Shown: positions 22,701-36,727, numbered from the stretch's first letter. The stretch is 64,000 nucleotides of DNA from Escallonia rubra (GCA_033065855.1 JAVXUO010000518.1:186001-250000), one strand, 5' to 3'. The notes: a model not told the origin generated them from the sequence alone. Numbers and translations are program-made.

Positions 22701-25252
22701 TAAATTTTTGGTAACTTAGAAGTGGCCCCAACCACTGCTCTTTTCTCTCCTACACACACACTTTCACCAACTTGCTATTTCAATTTTTTATGTACCTTGC
22801 ATAATATTTATGCAAGTGCTTCTTGGTAAAGGTGGATCATGGAAAGGTCGATGGTGCTCGTATATGCATAACTGGGTGCTCTGCTGGTGGTTACACAACA
22901 CTGGCTTCTCTTGCTTTCAGAGAGACATTCAAGGCTGGAGCTTCTCTGTTTGGTGTGAGTAACTATCCCATTACTTGACTGTAATCCAATATTGTTGATT
23001 TCTTTTAAAAGGATACCACGATGATTTGACATTGGTATTTTGAGAGGATATGTTCAGATGGAAGCAGCAATTTGTATTGCTTATACCCTTCTGTATTTGC
23101 CATCCCAAAGTCTGATGAGAGAATTAATAAGAATATATCAGGCTATTCTGAGACTATTGGAGTACTGTCATCATACCTAAAAAAGGATATTCGATGATTC
23201 TGCCAGACCCTGCCTCTTTTCATTTCTACAAGTGCATTTTCTTTCAATTAACATTACCTTAAGACAGATCTGTTAAGTAAAGCTCCCGGCCAGGGATTAA
23301 AAGCTCATCTGAGTTTGAAGTCTAAGCTAAGCTCTAGTAACGCATTATGAGTCATAAGGTTACGCATTATGAGACATATTTTCCTTGGGTTACGAGTCAA
23401 TGTGGAACTGTGAACACTGAAACTAGTTCTTTTCCTGTAACTAATTACTGAACTTGCTCACACTCCCAGAGCAGAAGCTGAAAAAGGGGCAGGAAAGTGT
23501 CAACTTGTCTGTTTACAATTGTAGAAGGGAAAAAGGCATCAAGCTTTAATCATGAAAGTGAGTTGATAAGAAAGAAGAGGAAATTCTCCTTTGATTTCCA
23601 TCCGAGATGCCCTTGACCCAGTACTCGAAGATACACATTCTCTTAGGAGCGGTAAAGCCATCTCAGCTAACTGCGTAACAAATTTGATAAGTTAGAATAA
23701 TAGTGTCCACCAGAGACGTCCTGCATTGATAGCAGAAACATAAACCATATATAGCCTGTCATGGCAAGGGCACAACCATAATGTCCAGGTAAAAATGTGG
23801 ATGCACAAAAGGTACCTAAGAAGTGTAGTCAACGTTATCTTGGATCAGTGTTTTATAAGAGTTGGTTATAGAAAATGAAGAAGTGCTTCTTCTGTGCTGT
23901 GCAATTGCATTTTCCTTTGGAGTTGAAGGAAGATTTAATATGATGGTGGTGACGTCGGCTATGTGGTATGCTTTGGGATGTTGGGCAACTAAGAAGCAAC
24001 AAATGCAGGAGTTAAGACCCGGATTTCTGCTCACTAATCCGGATTTTATCTACACAGATTATTTTGAAGTGTGTTTCTCAAGTCTCAACTTGCTACTCTT
24101 TTTTTCCGAAAAAATGAACAATTGATATTATTTTGACGTTACTCTGTTCCTTTTTCAAACTCTTGTTGAACTTCTGGCAACTCCTCAACCCTCTTCCCTC
24201 ACCAATGGCGATAGAGAGGAAAGAGTAGGAAGTCAGTGATGACAAATTGGTTTTCTCAATAGTTTAACAGATCTAAGCTGTTTTGGAATGAACAGATAGC
24301 GGATCTGAAATCATTGAGCATGGACATGCACAAATTCGAATCCCATTATATCAGTAACCTTGTTGGTAAATTATCTGAACGTCAGTGTACTTGTTGTCTT
24401 GTTGTTATTCTGTTCATGACTCTGGGGGGTCATTTCTTTCCTCTTGATTGCAGGGACTGAAGCTGTTTTGTCTGAGAGGTCTCCCATCAATTTTGTTGAT
24501 AAATTCTCTTGTCCCATAATTTTGTTCCAGGGATTAGAAGACAAGGTAGGAAGCTCCACAAAAGACTTTCTGATGCAATTTTTTTCTCCATTTGTCTGCA
24601 ACGTAGGTGTACAAGTAACTGTTTATTTAATTTACCCGATGAGCTTACCTCAGCCCTCAAACGGAAATGGAATAACTTTGATGTGGAGGTTCATAAACCA
24701 TTTTATATTAGTGTCTAAGCAGCTTCATTCTGTATATGTTGTTTCAAAAATAATTTTCACAGGTTGTGCAACCGGAACAAGCTCGTAAAATTTACCTGGC
24801 ATTGAAGAAAAAGGGGCTACCTGTTGCTCTTGTGGAGTATGAAGGAGAGTCTCATGGTTTCCGCAAGGTAGTTGTCCTTTTTAATACTCTAATGTTACAT
24901 ATGCTAGTAGTATCTAGATAAAGTAGATGTCTGGGTTTGATCCGGTCTAGTTTAGATTTACTTTTAATTAAATTCTGATTCTGATACTTTATCTACTACA
25001 CTTGTAACTGATCCCGTAAAGTTACCAAAAGAGGTGGTATTCTGGACCCTTTGTTTCTTAACTTCAAGGATGGTAAAATATTGCTCTAATCAAATTCAAG
25101 CCTTTATGGTATAATAGCATTGATCAAGTTGTGTGCAGGCTGATAACATAAAGAATACTCTGGAGCAAGAAATGGTGTTCTTTGCTCGTACAGTGGGACA
25201 TTTTAAGGTGGCTGATGAGATTACACCCATTCGGATTGAGAACTTTGATTAA
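16719..25252 (+). CDS. Prolyl-oligopeptidase family / acylaminoacyl-peptidase-like serine hydrolase
   Basis: Eighteen exons sum to 2049 bases (682 residues) with every junction in phase: 16719-16906, 17003-17190, 17322-17426, 17504-17575, 17665-17812, 18562-18644, 18786-18841, 19086-19222, 19327-19417, 19508-19573, 19712-19934, 22301-22402, 22625-22710, 22832-22954, 24296-24365, 24454-24545, 24763-24867, 25139-25252. The N-terminal two thirds reads as the seven-bladed propeller (QEYGGGAF near the start). The C-terminal third is an alpha/beta-hydrolase with Ser532 (GCSAGG), Asp609 (GLEDK) and His641 (GESHGF). It matches the Arabidopsis At5g36210 type, predicted to release N-terminal or acylated residues from peptides; the substrate is unknown. 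All junctions are GT-AG except intron 1, which must be GC-AG to keep the conserved ESGRAVLV. Intron 11 is 2.4 kb. Confidence 0.92.
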
Positions 25253-25599
25253 GTTTCCTATTTCAAGGTTACTGCACTAAACAATATTGCTTCCTGATCA
25301 GGCACCTCGGCCAAACTGGTAAATTTTGTTGTAGTTCAAAGCTAAATAAAGAAGTGGAACTACTTCATTCTTGTATGTGGTCATCTTGGTTTTATAATTG
25401 TGGCTTCTACCTTTTCTTTACTACTAGTCTCATAGGAGTACAATCGTAAGACGTCACAATGACCCACTAATATATCGTGATTGACTTAAAAGATATCATT
25501 TTAGTTATGTAGACTTGCACCTGGATTTAACAAAGTGTAGCATGGTGGATATGGTGGTCTGAGATTTTTAATACGGGAAATTGACTTTGATTTCGTATG

Positions 25600-25670
25600 C
25601 ACCGCAGCGTATAGCCGACCCCAACTGCTTTGGGAGAAGGCTTATATGACGACGACGACGATGATGAATG
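25600..25670 (+). repeat. SINE/LINE-tail-like fragment
   Basis: The block GTATAGCCGACCCCAACTGC followed by TTTGGGAGAAGGC and a GAC/GAT triplet tail resembles the shared 3' end of several plant non-LTR retroposons, which usually end in TTG repeats. The 5' part is missing or unrecognisable. Confidence 0.45.
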
Positions 25671-25931
25671 TGTGTGCACGTCTCTGATGTCTATATGTTT
25701 ATATTTGTTGTCCTCGACTAATATCTTTTACAGTTCTGATGTCCGCATCAATACGGCTTAATATCTAAGTACCTTTTGTCCTCCCAAAGCTCGTGTCAGG
25801 CTTTCAGGTCTACCAGCTCCATGTGCATTAAACTTCTCACAAACATCATGAACCCAACTACTATATCGGCGCCACCTTGGCTGTAACGAATCAACAACTA
25901 GAAGTCTTGAAAACAGTGACGATAAAGTTAA

Positions 25932-25975
25932 ACTCGAAATGAGTTTTGGCATAAATGCCAAAACTCATTTCGAGT
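25932..25975. repeat. Perfect 21-bp palindrome with 2-base loop
   Basis: Arm 1 (25932-25952, starting ACTCGAAATGAG) is followed by AA and its exact reverse complement (25955-25975). All 21 positions pair. Confidence 0.95.
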
Positions 25976-28900
25976 AACGTAAGTACAGATTTTAGTTGAG
26001 ACCTGTAGTTGGGTTGGTGCGAGTATTGGTATGGTTAGAAAGAAATGCTTGTGGACCATGGGTGACCGTAAAGAAGTAGGACTACAGTAAGCTACATCAC
26101 ATATTCACATCTCGCACTTTGTCTTAGAACATTGGTATCTGGAACTACTTAACATTTGATTTTCAATGTGCAAGTTCGATTAACTTTTAGGTGTACCTGG
26201 TACTTAAGGATATAGCTATACTAGTAAATCTGGAGTATCTTCAAGTTTCCTACTCCTGATATGATGTTCCCCAGTTCCTAATTCTGGCTGATTGGATCCA
26301 CCCCCCTTCCCTCTCCTTCTTGAATATGCTGGTGATTATTTTCAAAGATGGAATGAAGTGTTACTGACGAACACGTTCTCCGGTCATACTTTTCGATTCG
26401 GGCATGAAGTGCCGCTGAAAAACATTCCGAGAAAAGGCATGCTTCGCTTGGAGATCAAGTTTTTGATAGCGTACTTCAACATCTACCTGGATTGCAGGCA
26501 AGTCATCAAGCTTTCATCAAAGTGCATTGATCCGGTGCATAAAGGAGACGCTAATGGCGGTCAACTGTTAAGTCTTATGCCAAAAACCAACTTGATACCT
26601 ATAAATTGAAGCGGTCACACTTGTTGCCCCAAACAATGACATTTGTGGGGAACCCACTCGTTCTACAATGATGAATTTGAGAAATAAAGAATTTTCAAAG
26701 TTGATTTTTAGCTTGGAATGAATAGCTATGAGCACCAAAGGGCCAAAAAAGACTTGGTTTTAGAGAAGAGGTAGAGAGGTTGGATGGATGGTGGGTACCT
26801 GTTCGAAAATGAGGTTTCTTGGTGGTACTAGAGAACTTAGCTTTCAGTTTTAGGGGGGTCACAAACACTTCATTCATTTAAAGCAATGACTTTTTGGAAG
26901 GCAGGGCCTTTTAGGGGCATGTGCACTGCACTGGCTTTGCTACTAGTCACTTAAGTATTGAAATCATGGTACCTTTTTCTCTTTCCTTTTTCGGTTTAAG
27001 AAGTACTTGTCATTTATTGTTCATAAGATGTGGCTATTTTAGGTTGGCTGTCAACCCATCGTAACCATTCTGTCTGAAGTTATTTTTATCAGTAACGTGA
27101 TGATTCATGTAACTAACAAAGACTTTTAACGACGAGTCGACTGCCATTTGTTCTTGATTTTGGTCAAATTTATGCATCAATCATGCAGATAAAGGAAAAA
27201 TCAGACTCAGGGTCTGGGATAGGGATAGTTTGAGTTATGAACTGCCATCTTCCTCTGGCACATTTGTGGACATGAACGGTCCAGTATGGGACCAATACAG
27301 TAGGTTTTCTGTCAATCGGTTGTGTTGTACAATCAATATTCTTAGAAGTGGTCTCGAAATTGACTGAATATTGCTGCATGCAACTTGGGAAAAGAAAATG
27401 TTTACTTAATTATTCTTTTTGTTTTTTCTCTCTTTTCTTTGGTCTAGGTGTGGCTTCAGTGGTTTAGATTGATTCATGCTACATCACGCTAGAAATCGAC
27501 TCTTTTTCTCTTTTCTAGAAGAAAAAACTGTCATTTGCTCGTCGCATTCCTTCAATCATTTTCCGTGGCTTAGGTCTGGATAATACCGTGAACATTTTTC
27601 TACTTGACTTTTCTCAAAAATTATCGTAAATAACTTTATAAAAAGTAAAAGGTCGACAAAAGTAAAAGTTTACGTGAGGAGTCAAAAAGGGTAAATTTTA
27701 TATGTTGGAGAAAGTAATGAATGGCTAATGGTGATGAGGTTCAGGCAATCAAATTTCTTGAGGTTGAACGTAAAAAGAAAGCCAACTGGAGGAGGAATCC
27801 CGAAGTCTGTGCCATATATCTCTTATGAGGATCATTGTGATTTGTGAGTATTAAATACTGTTAGACTATTGTCGTGTAATGCAGGGTAACATGACTTTGT
27901 ATGATGACTTGATTACCGTATTTCACACTGCAATTGCATAGGTCACATGGGCGCCTATTAAGCATCTAAAGCTCAGATGTATTTGTAATTTAAAAAAACC
28001 TCCTAACAAGAAAAGAAAATTTTATTGCGCTCCTCCAACTTATCTCTACTCGAAGAAATTTATTTTGATGATTGTTTTAACTTTTGGCTTAAATGTTCAA
28101 TCATAAGTCATGAACAACACATAATTCAAGTATGACTACATATTAAACCTGTCAAACAGATATATCCCGTTGGGTACGGGGTCAAACCCGATAAGATGTG
28201 GATAAAAATTATTCATGGACCTACGGGTAGTCAAACCATGCACCCGCATTTGGCCCACCTGGTCTGAGTAAACCTAACCCAACAAAGTATTGTGCTATCT
28301 ATCCTTAGTTTTTTTTTTTCAAGCTATTTTAACATCTGAATTTGCTTCTCACCAATAATCAATTCGAGGGTACTATGTTGAAGATATTTGAGAATTTTAG
28401 AGAAATAGATTCGTACAAATTATCTTGAAAAAGAAAACAAAATAAGCATTAGAACTGCAAAAGAGAGATGATTGCTGAGAAATGTGATGAAAGAGAGATC
28501 TCAGTCAGTTGCAGAGAGTTTGAAATTAGGGGGGATTGGGACAGAGCAGTAAGAAGATTTTTGATAGACAAACTAGAACGCCAACGCCTTGCCACTTCTT
28601 CTTTGGCGGCCGACTGCCTTTTTCTCGATTAAGCAGGGCCAATGGTAGGTGTACACGTGTGGGAGATGGCGGGCTGTTAAGAGAGAGAGAGAAAAAAAAG
28701 TTAGGGTTAGGCCTCTGGGAGATGGTTGACGTCAGATAGAGAAAGAAAAGTTAGAATAGGCATTGGGAGATGATGAGCGACCGAAAGATAAAAAGAAGTT
28801 ATGTTGAAAAAACAACGAAACCCTTATGGAGTATCTACAACATACAATTAATTACGGTGTAACTCGCGAGTAACCAACCGCACACAACCCAGAGAGGCTC

Positions 28901-29503
28901 ACTTAAAACGATTCAAATCGGGTATTGGTTAAATTCTTGTTAGTTTTCATTTTTACTATATGTATCTGCCGTTTGATCAACGATCATATTTATTGTACAT
29001 AAAGTAAACAAATCCGTAGCGATGTTAGATTGCACTTTAACGAAAGCACAACATGGTGTTATTAATTTGCACGACAACGGGGGTGGTATGGTCTCTCCAC
29101 CCAAAAGCTTCTCCTCATTAAACTTGTTGGCCGAGCTGTTTCAAGGGTAAAGCCACGTGATTACAAATATATATGTACAGCCACAAACACGTACCCGAGC
29201 TCTCTCCCCTTCTACGGTACTGCCAGTGCCAGGGCAGCCATACCTTGATTCCATAATCATCACCAGCAGCAGCAAAAGCGAAAGCTGCCCTCTCGTCTCG
29301 TCTTTATTCCAAAAATCCTCGTCTTTTAACTGCTTCCCATTCCCTCCTCCCCCTTCTCTCTCCAATCACTCGTCTCTCTCTCTCTCTCCATTAACGAAAA
29401 GGTGGTCAGAACTAAACGCCAAAGCTTTCCAGATGAGTTAACAGAAGAAGAACGCCATTGGGGCCATTCTTCCAGATAGTTCCTGATCGGACCGGGCCAC
29501 ACC

Positions 29504-32500
29504 ATGGGAGCCTGCACCTCCAAGCCTCCCAGACAAAACCCTTATTCCATTAGAGAGGACCCAGCAAACGCGCATGACTACAACGTTCCGGAAACCCCGC
29601 CGGAGACTCCCGGTAACGGAGATTCTTCTAATAATGACTCCGACACCGGAAAGAAGTACCCGGTGTTCCCTTTCTACACTCCGAGCCCCGCCCGCTTCTC
29701 CTCCGGAAAGAAGTCTCCGTCGCCGGCGCCGCCGTCTCCTGCGGCGGCGGGGAGTGTGAACTCGACGCCGCGGAGGTTCTTCAAGCGGCCGTTCCCGCCG
29801 CCGTCTCCGGCGAAGCACATAAAGGCCGTGCTGGCGAGGCGGGGCGGGTCGGTGAAGCCGAACAATGCGGGCGTGATACCCGAGGGGGAGGAGAGTGGCG
29901 GGTCGGGTTTGGATAAGAGGTTCGGGTTCTCGAAGCAGTTTGCCGTGAGGTACGACATTGAGGAGGAGGTGGGGCGGGGGCATTTTGGGTATACCTGTGC
30001 GGCTAGGTCCAAGAAGGGTGATCACAAGGGTCAACAGGTTGCCGTCAAGGTCATACCCAAGACCAAGGTTTGACATCCTCTCTCTCAAGAAAGTTGTTTA
30101 TATGTATATGCATGTGTGTATGGATTTAAGTTCCCGTGAATCTTGGTCTTGCTGGGCTTATTTTACAAGATTACAATCAAGATTGTTTATATGTATATGC
30201 ATGTGTGTAGGGTTTTAAGTTCTTGTGAATCTTGGTTTTGCTGGACTTATGTTACAAGATTAGAATCAAGATCTTTGTGTTGTCCATTTTACTTGTGAAG
30301 TTGATCTGGAAACAGAATTTGAAATTATGCAGCTTTCATTTTACGGGTCTTCATCTTTTTTATTCTTTTTCTTTTTGGGTTTTATTTGGGTGGGGTCGTT
30401 GGGGGAAGAAGGTAGAAGTAGGACCTTTTCCTGTTTGATTGACTGGATTTGAGTGACTCAGCTGTCTAATTCTGCAGCCTAATAATGATGTGCGAACGCA
30501 TTAAGTGGCCAACTTGTTTGGTTATAGACGTGCTTTTCTAGATGCTTGTATTAGAGTTTTGGCTGGATAATGGAACCGAAGAGAAAGGGGGAAAAAATGG
30601 TGTTCATCTGTGCTTCATGTAAGTTTTTGTCAAAAGTTAATCTAGATGAGTGTTTACGAAGGATAGCTGACTTCTGCTCGAAACTGTTCCAGTGGAACTC
30701 ACAAGTTAGTGCTTTTTACCAGAGGTTCTAGTGGAACTGTCATGATTCTGTGCCATCAAGAAGACAAGTCTAAACCCTGTCCACCACAGGGAAAGGCCTA
30801 TATTTAAGCTAGGAAAGGCCCACTAGTGGTCAAGCAAGGCCTGCATTCACCATCTCAGGTCCATCCTAGCATCTACCCTGGTCCTAATATGTGACTAAAT
30901 CCACTGGATACATTCAGGGACTAAATCTTTTTTCCCCATCAGCCTTGGGTCCACTTGATGCAGAAGGGATAGGTAGGGATCTCGTGGAACCTTCTAGATA
31001 CAGAAATTGTGCGCGTATGGGGGCGTTTGTTTGGGGTTTTGGTATTATTATTTTTTTGGGGTTGTTTGGGGGGGGGGAGGAGGAACAAGGCTTGGGAAGG
31101 TTTGACGTACGTGAACTTACACCCACTCTTGAGCTTATTGGTGACCAAAATATTATTAGCGATTTGATATCAGATAAAATCCGTAGAAGCTCCAATGGCT
31201 TACTTCAACCCTAAATTTGACAATATCTACCAATTATCATGGTAAGGTTAATACAGCATCTATCAGAAGGAGAGACTTCTCAAATCTATGGCCCGTCAAA
31301 AAAAGGAAGTCTCAGCAAACTATAAAATGACTGAAACGTGTCAGAGATCGTTTTGGTGATTAATTGCCTAATATATGTCGACTCTGCCTTTGAACTAGAC
31401 AGAAAAAGGGAAACTGAAAAAAAAGTTTTTGCGTTGGCTTTTAATTCCCTACAGACTACACTTACCCTTTTGCCACCCAATTTGCGGTGGAAATCATTGA
31501 TTCTCTACCATTTTTCCTCTGCTTTCGGATTGTACAGGATGGAATGAGGTAGTTGGTTTGATAAACCTCCTGATGTGCTTTCTTCTTCTTTCTTTGGCAC
31601 TTGTATGAAGGAGTACTACCTCCGAGGGTAAACTTTTAGTAAATTTTATTTGATTATCTAATGAAATCGTGTAGTCGTGTAGCGTTTACAGAAAAAAGAA
31701 AGAAAGAGAGGTGGCGAGTTAGAATGCCCCCATTTTGGCATTTCTGGTGTTCAATTGTTTGCTCTGATATATGGTCACTCCTTAGAGGCATGGAAACTTT
31801 TGTGTGCCATAGTCCTTTTTGTGTTTGTTGTGTTGAAGTTTGGTCTGAAACGGATTTATATTTTGTCTCTGCTCTGCAATTATCTAATCAAGTCCTGCCT
31901 GCACTGTGTCTCTAATAATTGTGCATATAGCTTATGGTGCTATTCTTTGTTGCTAGATGACAACAGCTATTGCAATTGAGGATGTGAGAAGGGAGGTGAA
32001 AATATTGCGAGCCTTGACTGGACATAACAATCTTGTGGAATACTACGACGCATTTGAGGACAATGATAATGTTTATATAGTAATGGAGTAAGCTTCAAGA
32101 AATGCTTTTGTTAGATTTCTATCTTATCAGTAAATTGTTCACCAATATGCTTTACTTTTCTGGTGATGGTAAAATGTGCTGGACAGGTCATCGAGTGGAA
32201 GCTTGATAGTCTGTGTGTACATGTGTCAAGTGCAAGCTTTTCATTGTCAAAGCTTGGAGTTTAATTACCTGTTGTGTATTTTAATCATCAGAAAGACTCC
32301 TCACGCATGTTCATACCGATTTCTGACTGCATGGAAGTTGACTAGCGATGTGTGCATATTTCAGGCTGTGCAAAGGAGGGGAGCTTCTAGATAGAATCCT
32401 TGCAAGGTGTTTCTTTTATTAGTACGTTGATATTTTAACCTTGTTCTTTAGTTATTGTAGGCTCTTATTCATGCTTCCCCATTCGTTCATTATGTCTTTT

Positions 32501-35499
32501 ATCATCTCTATGTGCTGAATTTTTCATCTGTTAAACTTTGTTTCATTTCTTTTAGGGGCGGGAAATATTCAGAAGATGAAGCAAAGGCTATTATGGTGCA
32601 GATATTAAGTGTGGTCGCTTTTTGTCATCTCCAGGGTGTTGTGCACCGAGATCTTAAACCAGAGGTAGAACAAAGTCCCTATTTTGCCAAAACCGGAGCA
32701 CTTGATGTGCTGCGTTATGTATTGGTTCTGGATGGCATGTTTGTGTTTTGTATAGTACTGTTTTATCTGATCTTTTGTTTATTTTCTGGAGTAGAATTTC
32801 CTCTTTACCTCCAAGGATGAAAACTCCCAGTTGAAAGCTATAGATTTTGGCTTATCGGATTTTGTCAGACCTGGTTAGTCTATCTACCTGAACTGTCTCC
32901 CTCAGTCTTTGGGGTCCGGGACGGTTATTAATTCTTTGCAATGGTGTGCAGATGAAAAGCTTAGTGATATTGTCGGAAGTGCATACTATGTGGCACCTGA
33001 AGTTTTGCACAGATCCTATAGTACAGAGGCTGATGTGTGGAGTGTAGGCGTGGTAGCATATATTCTTCTATGTGGTAGTCGCCCATTTTGGTCCCGAACG
33101 GAGTCTGGCATCTTTCGGGCAGTCCTTAAAGCTGATCTAAATTTTGATGAAGCGCCTTGGCCTTCATTATCTTTGGAGGCAAAGGATTTTGTCAAGCGTT
33201 TATTGAATAAGGATCCCCGGAAACGAATGACTGCTGCTCAGGCTCTTGGTAATTCTTTCTCTCTCTAAAATATAGTACATTTTGGTATTATCTTCCTTCA
33301 GATTGTTCATAATGTTTTGTTTGCAGGTCATTCCTGGATTAGGACTTGCAATGACATAAAAGCCCCACTGGATATTCTTGTGTTCAGACTCATGAAAGCC
33401 TATATGAGATCATCACCTTTGCGTAAGGCTGCCTTAAGGGTGTGTATAAGATAAACTGGCAAGTATTAGCACTACCTATCATGCCTGCACTCTGTTTCTC
33501 ATATAATGCATTTTCCTATTATATTGCCTTTGTGCAGCAGAATGCTGTTTCTATCTACTGAACTTCAATTAACAGAAAAAGAAAAAAGTAGTTCTTACTT
33601 CCGAGATACTCATGGTTGGGGTCTCGAAGTGGGGAGTCCTTTTGTGTCTAAAAGGACCTTTTCGTGCATTGCTAGTTTAGGTTTTGTTTGCTTACACAAG
33701 GCTGGTTCTAGTAAACTTATTCTCTACGCACTGGTCTAGATTACTTGAATTGCTTGACTCGGGATTGGCCACTTTAGTCCAATGAGCATAGCACCAGGTT
33801 GGCTAAGCTCATTTCTCATGACTGTTCTTTTTTTGGTAGTATAAATGAAAGACGGGTGTAGAGCTGTTGAAGTTTTTTTTTGTAAATGTGAAGAAAATCA
33901 CTAATAAAGGTCGAGAAATAGAATTGAAGTCTTCCTCCTTGACCGAGCCAAGCCTCGCCGTGTGCACATAAATTTGATTATATGGACATGCTTTGTAGTT
34001 GCATGTAAAAATTCGAAGACCTCTCGTCCCATACCGCTTTTTACAAGTAATTTTGTATCCCTATAAGCACCAAAACGGGGAGCAACCATGTAGACGATAA
34101 GTATACGCTACCTACCTACACAACTCCCTAAATCATCCACAAAACCCAAAAAATTATCTACAGAGCGTATACAACTCTCATCCCATAACCTTACCGGTGT
34201 TGACTGTCCACGTAAGTACGTAACCTAATTAGAATATTGGAACATGCGTAGTGTAAGCTAAATTTGGGCTGCATTCTTAGTAGTTTGGCTTCTGTTTTAT
34301 CCCTTTGATTATCTTTAGTGGAGTACTGGAGTAGCTTCTTCAAGAAGTCCCCGTGATCCTAATCCTACCATTATTAACACACCAATTGAAGCCATTTTTC
34401 TATGGCTTACGTTATGATTGTTCAACTTAGAGCCTTATATTGCGGCCTTTGATATTGAGTATAGTTTCCTTTATGAAGGTTAAGGTTTATGTTTTAACTT
34501 GATGAAGTTTTTCCATTACTTTATGTACATCGCCTTACAGGCTTTGTCTAAGACGTTAACAGAAGATGATATCTTCTATCTGAAAGAGCAGTTTGCTCTA
34601 TTGGAGCCGAACAAGGATGGAAGTATAACTTTGGAAAATATTAGAAAGGTATGGTTCTTTCAATTTCCTGTGATATTTAGTTTTCGAGTCAATTGTTGTT
34701 CTTTGGTTAGGGCTGGCTCTAAGTGATGGAGAGGGAACATGTATTTACTTTTTCTTGACAGGCTCTGATGAAACATGCAACAGATGCAATGAAGGAGACT
34801 TGCGTCCCTGATTTTCTTGCCCCGGTAATAATACATTCGCTGATTGTCTATCTTTTTTGAGGTTCTACATGGTAATCGCTTACAAGGAGCTACTGTTCAA
34901 ATTTGATTCCATGACAGCTAAATGCACTTCAATACAGAAGGATGGAATTCGAAGAATTCTGTGCAGCAGCATTTAGCATCCATCAGCTAGAGGCACTGGA
35001 CCGCTGGGAACAACATGCTCGTTGTGCATACGAAATTTTTGAGAAAACTGGAAACAGAGCTATTGTCATTCAAGAACTTGCATCGGTACGTGAGCTTATG
35101 TCGTCGTGAACTTTTGTGTTTCATCAAAGATAGTTTATACTGCAGAGTAATGCTAGACGACTGCACAAAAAATCTTTTCGTCTCGTGAAAATTTTCGAGA
35201 CCAAGTAAAAATCATCTTCCACTGAAAATTTTTGTGTACTCTCCTTGGCCAAAGAAACACCAAAGTTGCTATCGACGCAGAAATGCCATAAGCCGTGGAT
35301 TTCCTGCGCCTTCTGTTGTTGTTTATAAATTGTAGTTCTTATTGATATATTGTTTCAGGAACTTGGACTTGGTCCTTCAGTCCCAGTTCATGCTGTTCTT
35401 AATGATTGGGTAAGACATGCTGATGGAAAGCTAAGCTTCCTTGGCTTTGTCAAATTGTTGCACGGCGTGTCCACTCGATCCCTTGCAAAGACACCTTAA
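29504..35499 (+). CDS. CDPK-related protein kinase (CRK)
   Basis: Eleven exons encode 604 residues with consistent phases: 29504-30067, 31957-32087, 32365-32406, 32556-32664, 32795-32873, 32952-33248, 33327-33439, 34541-34648, 34762-34824, 34918-35085, 35359-35499. MGACTSK gives an N-myristoylation Gly2 and palmitoylation Cys4, so membrane attachment is likely. Residues 20-148 are a Pro/Ser-rich variable region. The kinase domain runs from about 150: glycine loop GRGHFG (157-162), Lys182 (VAVKV), HRDLKPEN, DFGLSDF, and APE as VAPEVL. The C-terminal part has the CRK degenerate EF-hand region ([13 protein letters not shown] is the clearest loop), so Ca2+ binding is doubtful and calmodulin control is the usual model. 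The protein is a Ser/Thr kinase of signalling; its targets are not visible. Intron 1 (1.9 kb) contains an 89-bp tandem repeat. Confidence 0.94.
30094..30271. repeat. 89-bp tandem duplication in CRK intron 1
   Basis: Copies at 30094-30182 and 30183-30271 both begin TTGTTTATATGTATATGCAT and end near AATCAAGAT. They differ by several substitutions and lie just inside the splice donor. Confidence 0.9.
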
Positions 35500-36727
35500 G
35501 AGCTTGATAAATCAAATGCGTGAGTGCACATTAATGGGGAAAAAGTGTGCACGCACTGCTGCTTTGGTCTTCGTACAAGTCCTCAATCTCCTTGGACAAA
35601 AATCCAGGGTAATGGACCAGAATTATCCATTTCAGAGATCAGCGGCTATAAAGTTTTGGGGCCTTCTTGGCAGTGCAGATATTAGTAGCAACCCTCCATT
35701 GAAATTTTGCTTGGCACTGCTTCAGTGAAATTTTAAGAAATTTCTCATCTCTTTTGTCAACCTTCCCAAGTAATTTTAGTGTTACCAGTTTTCATGTTAT
35801 GTCAGGAAGAATGTTAAGATGTGTTGTTGAGTTTCTTCGGTAAAAAAGTTTGCTTAGATTGAAACAAGAACTCCTAAAAAGGAAAGGAGGGGACTAAAAT
35901 TTTGAAACCCAATGATTGATCACTTTTGGAGAACGATAAATTTCTCAAATATTTGAGACTTGAATATACAATAACATAGTTTGGTACGAGGCAAAGCTGA
36001 TATGCATTTGACTGATGGTGGAGCAACACTTCGATGTTAAGCACTTTTGGAGGAAAAAGAATGCAAGACGTGGACTATTTTGACAAAGAATTGCTAGCAA
36101 AATTTTTAGTGATAAAGTGTAATATATGTCACATAAACACTACTCGAACATTATCACATTATCAAGTGTACCGTAAAAATTGATACACATTAACTAGTGT
36201 GCAACGAAATGTCACGTTGCACATAGAATATTAGCGCGTAATGCTTAAGTAAAAAACTTGGCTGTTACCCGGTTGAAGGAATCTTCATTTCTCATATAGC
36301 GACTATCAATCGTTTCTAAATATTTTTAGTGACATTTATTTAGTGACGCTAAAAAATACTGTTAATAATTGTCGCTGATAATGTTATAAGAAAAGTCATT
36401 AAAAATATTTAGCGACTGTTAATTGTCACTGTACATGGGATTGGAGGAAAATCTCTACCATCCGCGTAGGAGCCAAAATTTTATACGATGCCTAAAGCAA
36501 TCGACCAAACACCAAAAAGATTTATAAGGTTAAATTGCTTATGATATTTCATTTGGGAAAAAAAGGAACGGAACTCCATGAACGAACAAAGCAGCAAAAC
36601 CTTTCATGGTGCTGAACAGTGTTCACTCTTCAGTTCATCTTCTCTTCATTCATCTTGTCGTTAATGGTGAATTGCTATCCAAAATTGTTCCCCCTGTCAA
36701 AACTCCCAATCTCTGCTGAAACCCCTG
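35500..36727. other. Intergenic region, CRK 3' flank to PPR gene
   Basis: The first part is probably the CRK 3' UTR. Near 36290-36440 there are repeated TAGCGAC / TAGTGAC / GTCGCT motifs in both orientations, as in subterminal repeats of CACTA or other DNA transposons. Ends were not found. Confidence 0.4.

Larger units (their letters stand above)
25253..29503. other. Intergenic region before the kinase gene
   Basis: No gene recognised in about 4.2 kb. It contains a SINE/LINE-tail-like fragment (25600-25670), a perfect palindrome (25932-25975) and a short hAT-MITE-like patch with GGGTACGGGGTC and ACCTACGGGTAG motifs near 28150-28270. The last 350 bases are CT-rich and hold the CRK 5' leader, with TATATATG near 29168. 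Confidence 0.5.

Noticed and set aside
26292-26609. A 105-residue open frame in the peptidase-kinase spacer
   Set aside because: No family recognised, no matching splice context and ordinary composition for non-coding sequence.
29438-30088. A 216-residue minus-strand open frame opposite CRK exon 1
   Set aside because: Arg-rich shadow of the GC-rich, Pro/Ser-coding exon on the plus strand.
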